From the NCBI GenBank assembly GCA_902782875.1, contig CACZPE010000316.1:1-6400 (forward strand): a DNA stretch of 6,400 nucleotides. The letters run 5' to 3'. The position numbers were made by a program, and so were the translations under genes. The notes under the pieces are model-generated. The model made no database searches, had not been told where the DNA came from, and was given only the letters and a program-made list of their open reading frames with translations. The DNA is from an uncultured Ruminococcus sp. (GTDB lineage Bacteria > Bacillota_A > Clostridia > Oscillospirales > Ruminococcaceae). Below, one piece after another: positions 1 to 3,795 of this stretch (positions are counted from its first letter, which is position 1; the number at the start of each line of letters is the position of its first letter).

Positions 1-1
1 C

Positions 2-913
2 GGCGGGCAGTATGTTCCCGAAACTGTAATGAACGCAGTCAACGAGCTCGATGAAGCATATACCAGATACAAGGATGACGAACAGTTCAAAGCAGAGCTC
101 AAACAGCTCTATCTCGAATATGCGAACCGCCCCTCTCTGCTTTACTATGCAGAGCATATGACAAAGGATCTCGGCGGCGCAAAGATATATATAAAGAGAG
201 AAGATCTCAACCATACAGGTGCGCATAAGGTAAACAACTGTCTTGGACAGATACTGCTTGCAAAGAAAATGGGCAAAAAGCGCATAATCGCCGAAACAGG
301 CGCAGGTCAGCACGGTGTTGCTACTGCTACGGTATGTGCCCTTCTCGGTCTTGAATGCTGTGTATATATGGGCAAAGAGGATACCGAGAGACAGTCCCTC
401 AATGTATACCGCATGGAGCTTCTTGGTGCGAAAGTCGTTCCCGTCGAGAGCGGAACGGCTACACTCAAGGACGCTATAAACGAAGCTATGCGCGACTGGT
501 GCACCAATATAGAAACGACATTCTACTGCATAGGATCGGTTATGGGTCCTCATCCGTATCCCACAATGGTAAGAGATTTCCAGAAGATCATCGGCGAAGA
601 GATAAGAGAGCAGATGATGAAGGCTGAAGGAAAGCTCCCTGATGCTGTCATTGCATGCGTAGGCGGAGGTTCAAACGCCATGGGAGCATTCTATGACTTC
701 ATTCCCGATAATAGTGTGCGTCTTATCGGAGCCGAAGCCGCAGGAAGAGGCATTGACACAGCCGAGACCGCTGCTACCCTTTCAAAGGGTACGATGGGTA
801 TCTTCCACGGAATGAAGTCAGTATTCCTGCAGGACAGCTATGGTCAGATCGCTCCTGTATACTCAATATCAGCAGGTCTTGACTACCCCGGTATAGGTCC
901 CGAGCATGCATAG
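2..913 (+). CDS. trpB: Tryptophan synthase beta chain, 5'-partial, up to an in-frame amber codon
   Basis: TrpB is the PLP enzyme that joins indole, channelled from TrpA, to L-serine to make tryptophan in the cytoplasmic alpha2beta2 complex. The frame is already open at base 2, where codons read GGQYVPETV, the conserved N-terminal TrpB motif. The ATG at 29 is therefore internal, and by comparison with E. coli TrpB about a dozen residues lie upstream. Visible landmarks are [11 protein letters not shown], with the PLP lysine at 227-229, then [10 protein letters not shown] with the catalytic glutamate, [13 protein letters not shown], the phosphate-binding VGGGSNAMG, and [14 protein letters not shown]. 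The frame then meets TAG at 911-913, where E. coli has Tyr (GPQHAYL). The same frame continues as good TrpB to 1162. Translation stopping here would give about three quarters of the protein, without the C-terminal part of the PLP domain, and would presumably be inactive. The family call is certain; whether the gene is functional is not. Confidence 0.95.
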   Translation, partial: GGQYVPETVMNAVNELDEAYTRYKDDEQFKAELKQLYLEYANRPSLLYYAEHMTKDLGGAKIYIKREDLNHTGAHKVNNCLGQILLAKKMGKKRIIAETGAGQHGVATATVCALLGLECCVYMGKEDTERQSLNVYRMELLGAKVVPVESGTATLKDAINEAMRDWCTNIETTFYCIGSVMGPHPYPTMVRDFQKIIGEEIREQMMKAEGKLPDAVIACVGGGSNAMGAFYDFIPDNSVRLIGAEAAGRGIDTAETAATLSKGTMGIFHGMKSVFLQDSYGQIAPVYSISAGLDYPGIGPEHA

Positions 914-1162
914 CTCTGGAAAACCGGCAGAGCGGAATACATGGCTATTACAGATGAAGAAGCTGTATGCGCATTTGAATATCTTTCAAAAACAGAAGGA
1001 ATAATCCCCGCAATAGAATCTGCCCACGCGGTAGCAGCAGCACTTAAGATCGCTCCTGCTATGGACAAGGACAAGGTGATCGTTATAAATCTTTCCGGCA
1101 GAGGCGATAAGGATGTATATTCCATTGCAAGATACAGAGGGAAGAATATATCGAATTCCTGA
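914..1162 (+). pseudogene. trpB: C-terminal remainder of trpB beyond the in-frame amber codon
   Basis: These 82 codons plus TGA continue the trpB frame without any shift. They read [17 protein letters not shown], then [18 protein letters not shown], then [11 protein letters not shown]. The last motif carries the serine that contacts the PLP pyridine nitrogen in TrpB (Ser377 in E. coli). Together with the upstream part and the missing N-terminus, the total is close to the normal TrpB length of just under 400 residues, so nothing is missing except the one sense codon. An ATG at 941 could be called as a start of a separate 73-residue protein. It has no Shine-Dalgarno at useful distance and sits in the middle of a conserved motif (GRAEYM), so independent expression is unlikely. 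The piece is best read as part of one trpB gene that is a nonsense allele, a base-call error or a suppressed amber. trpA follows 12 bases after the TGA, as expected for an intact trpBA arrangement. Confidence 0.85.
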
Positions 1163-1174
1163 AAGGAGAAAACA

Positions 1175-1963
1175 ATGAACCGCATAGATAAATGCTTTGC
1201 ACAGCTGAAAGCCGAAAACAGAAAGGCTCTTATAACATTTGTGACCGCTGGTGATCCCGATCTTGATACTACCGTAAATACCGTACTTAGCATGTACGAC
1301 AACGGGGCTGACATAATCGAGCTCGGCGTACCCTTTTCCGATCCCATCGCAGAAGGCGTTACCATACAGCGTTCATCCCTCCGTTCGCTCAGGGGCGGAA
1401 CAACACTTGACGGCATATTCGGTGCTGTTGACAAGATAAGAGAACGTTCTGACAAGCCTCTCGTACTTATGATGTATCTTAACACAATATACGTTTACGG
1501 TACGGAGAAGTTTTTCTCCATATGTGCCGAAAAGGGCATAGATGCAGTTATAGTGCCTGATATGCCTTATGAGGAAAGAGATGAAGTACTCCCCTTTGCC
1601 AAAAAATACGGAGTATACAACATAAATCTCGTCTCACCTGCCTCACATGAAAGGATAAAGAAGATAGCTGCAGACTCCGAAGGCTTTCTCTACTGCGTAT
1701 CCTCCAACGGAGTTACAGGTGTGAGAAGCGAATACAAGACTGATTTTGATGAATTCTTCGGGATAATAAAGGAAAACGCAAAATGCCCGTACTGCGTAGG
1801 CTTCGGCATTTCAGGAGCTGAACAGGCAAGAAATATGTCCTCCTACTGTGACGGTGTAATTGTGGGCAGCGCCATAGTCAGGATAATGGAAGAAAACGGC
1901 ACTGACTCTCCCGAAAGAGTCGGAGAATTTGTAAATTCGCTGAGAAGCGGACTTGACAGCTGA
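1175..1963 (+). CDS. trpA: Tryptophan synthase alpha chain
   Basis: TrpA is a TIM-barrel lyase that cleaves indole-3-glycerol phosphate to indole and glyceraldehyde 3-phosphate and passes indole to TrpB. The 262-residue product has normal length. It shows TFVTAGDP (21-28), IIELGVPFSDP (47-57) with catalytic Glu49, PDMPYEERDE (128-137), the mobile loop SSNGVTGVRSE (176-186), and the phosphate-binding GFGISG (209-214) and DGVIVGSAIV (226-235). Position 60, which is Asp in E. coli, is Glu here (PIAEGVTIQ); I recall Glu at this site in other clostridial TrpA proteins. The ATG at 1175 is supported by AAAGGAG at 1162-1168, six bases upstream and overlapping the trpB stop, so the two genes are likely translationally linked. 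A strong terminator begins seven bases after the stop, making trpA the last gene of the operon. Its reading frame is intact, in contrast to trpB. Confidence 0.97.
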   Translation: MNRIDKCFAQLKAENRKALITFVTAGDPDLDTTVNTVLSMYDNGADIIELGVPFSDPIAEGVTIQRSSLRSLRGGTTLDGIFGAVDKIRERSDKPLVLMMYLNTIYVYGTEKFFSICAEKGIDAVIVPDMPYEERDEVLPFAKKYGVYNINLVSPASHERIKKIAADSEGFLYCVSSNGVTGVRSEYKTDFDEFFGIIKENAKCPYCVGFGISGAEQARNMSSYCDGVIVGSAIVRIMEENGTDSPERVGEFVNSLRSGLDS

Positions 1964-1969
1964 TAACAG

Positions 1970-1999
1970 CGGACAGACCTTTCCGGTCTGTCCGTTTTT
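1970..1999 (+). terminator. Rho-independent terminator of the trp operon
   Basis: A perfect 10-bp stem is formed by CGGACAGACC (1970-1979) and GGTCTGTCCG (1985-1994), with a five-base loop and TTTTT at 1995-1999. It starts seven bases after the trpA stop codon. The stem is GC-rich and the U tract follows directly, so efficient termination is expected before the hprK promoter. Confidence 0.95.
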
Positions 2000-2027
2000 C
2001 ATTTTTTGCTAAATTATTCAGTATCTA

Positions 2028-2056
2028 TTGCAATCATCTCCGATATGATGTATAAT
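2028..2056 (+). promoter_or_regulatory. Predicted sigma-A promoter of hprK
   Basis: A perfect -10 box TATAAT lies at 2051-2056, with TTGCAA (2028-2033) as a partial -35 box matching four of six consensus bases and a 17-base spacer. Transcription should start near 2062-2064, giving a leader of about 34 bases before the hprK ATG. The site lies just after the trp terminator, so hprK is expected to be transcribed independently of trp. Confidence 0.75.
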
Positions 2057-2088
2057 AACTACAGTCTGTTTCAATAAAAATATCGGAG
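2038..2088 (+). repeat. 9-bp inverted repeat whose right arm covers the hprK Shine-Dalgarno
   Basis: CTCCGATAT (2038-2046) is the exact reverse complement of ATATCGGAG (2080-2088); a U-G pair (2037/2089) could add a tenth. The right arm contains most of the Shine-Dalgarno GGAGG (2085-2089). The left arm lies in the promoter spacer, upstream of the expected transcription start, so the hairpin could form only in RNA started farther upstream. The repeat is seen directly; a regulatory role is inference. Confidence 0.5.
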
Positions 2089-2096
2089 GGAACGCT

Positions 2097-3059
2097 ATGG
2101 CTGAAAAAAGATATACGGTCACACTCAAAGAGATCATAGACGAATTCAATCTTGAAACGATCTATACTCCTGTTGAGGCTTCCAAGCTTATAGTAAACGA
2201 AACTGAAGTAAACCGTCCCGGCCTTCAGCTCGTAGGCTTCTACGAGTACTTCAACAATGAGAGGATACAGATAGTAGGTAAAGCTGAATTTGCCTATCTT
2301 GCCACACTTGATGAGGTAACAAGAAAAGATCACCTTGAAATGCTCTTCGCTCAGCACGTTCCTGCTGTGATAATAACAAGAGAGCTCCCCTATTTCCCGG
2401 AAATGACAGAACTTGCGGCCACACATGAAACTCCCCTGCTCAGATGCAAGGACAGCACCTCCGCCTTCATGTCCGCACTTATCGCTTACCTCAATCTTCA
2501 CCTTGCTCCGAGAATAACCCGTCACGGTGTGCTTATTGAAGTATGCGGCGAAGGTATGCTGATCCTCGGCGAGAGCGGCGTAGGTAAGAGCGAGACTGCA
2601 GTTGAACTTATAAAGCGCGGTCACAGACTGGTTGCAGATGATGCTGTAGAGATAAGAAAAGTATCCAACATCAGCCTTGTAGGCTCATCTCCCGAGAATA
2701 TCAGACACTATCTCGAGCTCAGAGGCATAGGTATAGTCAATGCCAGAAGGCTCTTCGGTATGGGCTCTGTAAAAGTGACCGAGAAAATTGATATGATAGT
2801 AGAACTCGAGCCCTGGGACAGCGAAAAAGTATACGACAGAATGGGCGTTGACGAGGAATACACCTCTATCCTCGGTGTAAAGATACCCTATTCGGTAATA
2901 CCCGTAAAGCCCGGCCGTAATCTTGCGGTAATACTTGAAGTAGCCGCTATGAACAACAGGCAGAAAAAGATGGGCTATAACGCAGCTCAGGAGCTTCTCG
3001 ACAATCTCGGTCTTGAAGCAGAACACAGAGAAGTAGTAAAGAAATGGGATATTTATTGA
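2097..3059 (+). CDS. hprK: HPr kinase/phosphorylase
   Basis: HprK/P is a bifunctional cytoplasmic enzyme that phosphorylates Ser46 of HPr with ATP or pyrophosphate and reverses this by phosphorolysis, controlling catabolite repression with CcpA in Firmicutes. The 320-residue product is close to the family's usual length. An N-terminal MurF-like regulatory domain (about 1-135) precedes the catalytic domain. That domain shows RHGV with His143, the P-loop GESGVGKSE (158-166), GHRLVADDAVEI (175-186) with Asp181-Asp182, and the family signature LELRGIGIVNARRLFG (206-221). It also has YDRMG (246-250) and the C-terminal loop PVKPGRNLAVILEVAA (269-284). All known catalytic segments are present. The ATG at 2097 has GGAGG at 2085-2089, seven bases away. 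The gene stands alone between its own promoter (2028-2056) and terminator (3076-3113). In many Firmicutes hprK precedes lgt, but here aroK follows in a separate unit. Its HPr substrate is not in the window. Confidence 0.97.
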   Translation: MAEKRYTVTLKEIIDEFNLETIYTPVEASKLIVNETEVNRPGLQLVGFYEYFNNERIQIVGKAEFAYLATLDEVTRKDHLEMLFAQHVPAVIITRELPYFPEMTELAATHETPLLRCKDSTSAFMSALIAYLNLHLAPRITRHGVLIEVCGEGMLILGESGVGKSETAVELIKRGHRLVADDAVEIRKVSNISLVGSSPENIRHYLELRGIGIVNARRLFGMGSVKVTEKIDMIVELEPWDSEKVYDRMGVDEEYTSILGVKIPYSVIPVKPGRNLAVILEVAAMNNRQKKMGYNAAQELLDNLGLEAEHREVVKKWDIY

Positions 3060-3075
3060 TCTGATCCTATATTAT

Positions 3076-3113
3076 ACTGCCGTTTGAGCATATCGCTTAA
3101 ACGGCAGTTTTTT
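3076..3113 (+). terminator. Rho-independent terminator of hprK
   Basis: ACTGCCGTTT (3076-3085) pairs perfectly with AAACGGCAGT (3099-3108). A further G-U and three Watson-Crick pairs extend it to about 14 bp around a five-base loop (3090-3094). The U tract covers 3108-3113. It begins 17 bases after the hprK stop, so hprK is probably a monocistronic transcript. Confidence 0.95.
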
Positions 3114-3123
3114 GTATATTCAT

Positions 3124-3140
3124 ATATTATGTGATAATAT
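3124..3140. repeat. 17-bp AT-rich palindrome upstream of the aroK promoter
   Basis: ATATTAT (3124-3130) and ATAATAT (3134-3140) are exact reverse complements around GTG. The site lies about 65 bases upstream of the aroK -35 box. The same half-site pair, ATATTA and TAATAT, recurs at 3213-3226 within the promoter spacer. This could be an upstream operator, but AT-rich palindromes arise easily by chance. Confidence 0.35.
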
Positions 3141-3155
3141 GGTGCTGTTATGCTG

Positions 3156-3179
3156 AAAAAAAGCAAAAAATCATAAAAA
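3156..3179 (+). promoter_or_regulatory. Phased A-tracts upstream of the aroK promoter
   Basis: Three A-tracts of seven (3156-3162), six (3165-3170) and five (3175-3179) bases have centres about 8.5 and 9.5 bases apart, close to the helical repeat. Such tracts can bend DNA or act as an UP-like element, and here they lie some 30-50 bases upstream of the -35 box. The tracts are seen directly; a role is inference. Confidence 0.3.
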
Positions 3180-3205
3180 CCGATGTCAAATATGCACTGA
3201 AAGGC

Positions 3206-3234
3206 TTGATTTATATTAAGTAATATGGTATAAT
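3206..3234 (+). promoter_or_regulatory. Predicted extended -10 promoter of the aroK-activase operon
   Basis: TTGATT (3206-3211) and a perfect TATAAT (3229-3234) are separated by 17 bases, and TGG at 3226-3228 supplies the extended -10 TGn motif. Start near 3240-3242 would give a leader of about 34 bases. The spacer holds the perfect inverted repeat ATATTA-AG-TAATAT (3213-3226), which could be an operator overlapping the polymerase footprint. No CcpA-type cre sequence was recognised. Confidence 0.85.
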
Positions 3235-3261
3235 TACAGAATATGACATACGGTAATGTTT

Positions 3262-3265
3262 GGAG
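3262..3265 (+). promoter_or_regulatory. Ribosome binding site that fixes the aroK start
   Basis: GGAG at 3262-3265 is nine bases before the ATG at 3275. The in-frame ATG at 3266 abuts it with no spacer, and the in-frame TTG at 3260 overlaps it, so neither can use it. The start at 3275 is therefore preferred. Confidence 0.8.
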
Positions 3266-3274
3266 ATGAACACA

Positions 3275-3778
3275 ATGACTATTTATCTCTGCGGTTTCAT
3301 GGGCTGCGGAAAAACCACAGTAGGAAAGGTGCTTGCCGGCAGACTGCACGAGACTTATACTGATATGGACAGCTTTATCGTACAGTGCGAACGCATGAGT
3401 ATAGCAAATATCTTTGCAAATATGGGCGAAAGCTATTTCAGACAGCGTGAGACACAGGCGATAGGTCAACTCGGCGATCTCGGAGGCATCATCGCCTGCG
3501 GCGGCGGTGCTATGCTCAAGGAAGAGAATGCCCGCATCGCTTCTGAAAAGGGTAAGGTCGTATATATCGACACACCTTTTGATATCTGCTACAGCAGGAT
3601 CGAGGGAGATACCACACGCCCGATAGTAATGTCCAACACCAGACAGTCTCTTGAAGAACTGTACAACACAAGAGAAAAGCTGTACTCGGCCAACTCGGAA
3701 TATACAGTTGACGGAACAGGGACACCTGATATGATAGCTGACAGGATAATATCATTGCTGAACCTAAACTATAAATAA
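3275..3778 (+). CDS. aroK: Shikimate kinase
   Basis: This enzyme transfers phosphate from ATP to the 3-hydroxyl of shikimate, the fifth step from DAHP to chorismate in aromatic amino acid synthesis. It is a cytoplasmic monomeric P-loop kinase. From the chosen start the product has 167 residues, normal for the family. It shows the Walker A loop GFMGCGKTT (7-15), the shikimate-binding TDMD (Asp30, Asp32), YFRQRE with Arg56 (54-59), the CGGGA Walker-B-like glycine stretch (75-79), and the lid GDTTRP with Arg115 (111-116). Arg133 lies in YNTREKLY (130-137). All substrate contacts are present. The ATG at 3275 matches the usual family N-terminus, with a hydrophobic strand just before the P-loop, and has the best Shine-Dalgarno spacing. 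It is the first gene after an extended -10 promoter and is followed 17 bases later by the activase gene with no terminator between, so the two are probably co-transcribed. The symbols aroK and aroL cannot be separated by sequence here. Confidence 0.95.
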   Translation: MTIYLCGFMGCGKTTVGKVLAGRLHETYTDMDSFIVQCERMSIANIFANMGESYFRQRETQAIGQLGDLGGIIACGGGAMLKEENARIASEKGKVVYIDTPFDICYSRIEGDTTRPIVMSNTRQSLEELYNTREKLYSANSEYTVDGTGTPDMIADRIISLLNLNYK

Positions 3779-3795
3779 TTGAAAAGGACGATCAG

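Noticed and set aside
29..31. ATG as the start of trpB
   Set aside because: Codons from base 2 onward in the same frame encode the conserved TrpB motif GGQYVPE, and no Shine-Dalgarno precedes the ATG. The true start is outside the window.
355..627. Plus-strand 90-codon ORF inside trpB
   Set aside because: It is out of frame with a strongly conserved gene, its translation has no recognisable domain, and it has no credible ribosome binding site.
911..913. Pyrrolysine or a reassigned genetic code at the trpB TAG
   Set aside because: TrpB has no known pyrrolysine site, the expected residue is tyrosine, and no other in-frame TAG occurs in the 868 activase codons or in the other genes. One codon is not evidence of reassignment.
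896..945. A frameshift rather than a nonsense codon in trpB
   Set aside because: The codons before and after 911-913 are in the same frame and both match the TrpB consensus without any gap, so only one codon differs.
941..1162. A separate small gene of 73 codons
   Set aside because: It is the C-terminus of TrpB in the same frame, starts inside the conserved GRAEY motif and has no ribosome binding site at useful distance.
883..1485. Minus-strand ORF of 200 codons across the trpB-trpA junction
   Set aside because: It is fully antisense to conserved TrpB and TrpA coding sequence, and its translation shows no family motif. It is a shadow ORF.
2034..3026. Minus-strand ORFs opposite hprK (2034-2624 and 2685-3026)
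   Set aside because: They are antisense to a gene with complete family motifs, their translations resemble no family, and one would start or end inside the hprK promoter region.
3112..3138. A second promoter, TTGTAT with GATAAT and an upstream TGn
   Set aside because: The spacer is only 15 bases, the -35 match is poor and overlaps the hprK terminator U tract, and a much better promoter lies at 3206-3234.
3260..3268. TTG at 3260 or ATG at 3266 as the aroK start
   Set aside because: The GGAG at 3262-3265 overlaps or abuts these codons and cannot serve them. The ATG at 3275 has nine-base spacing and gives the normal family N-terminus.
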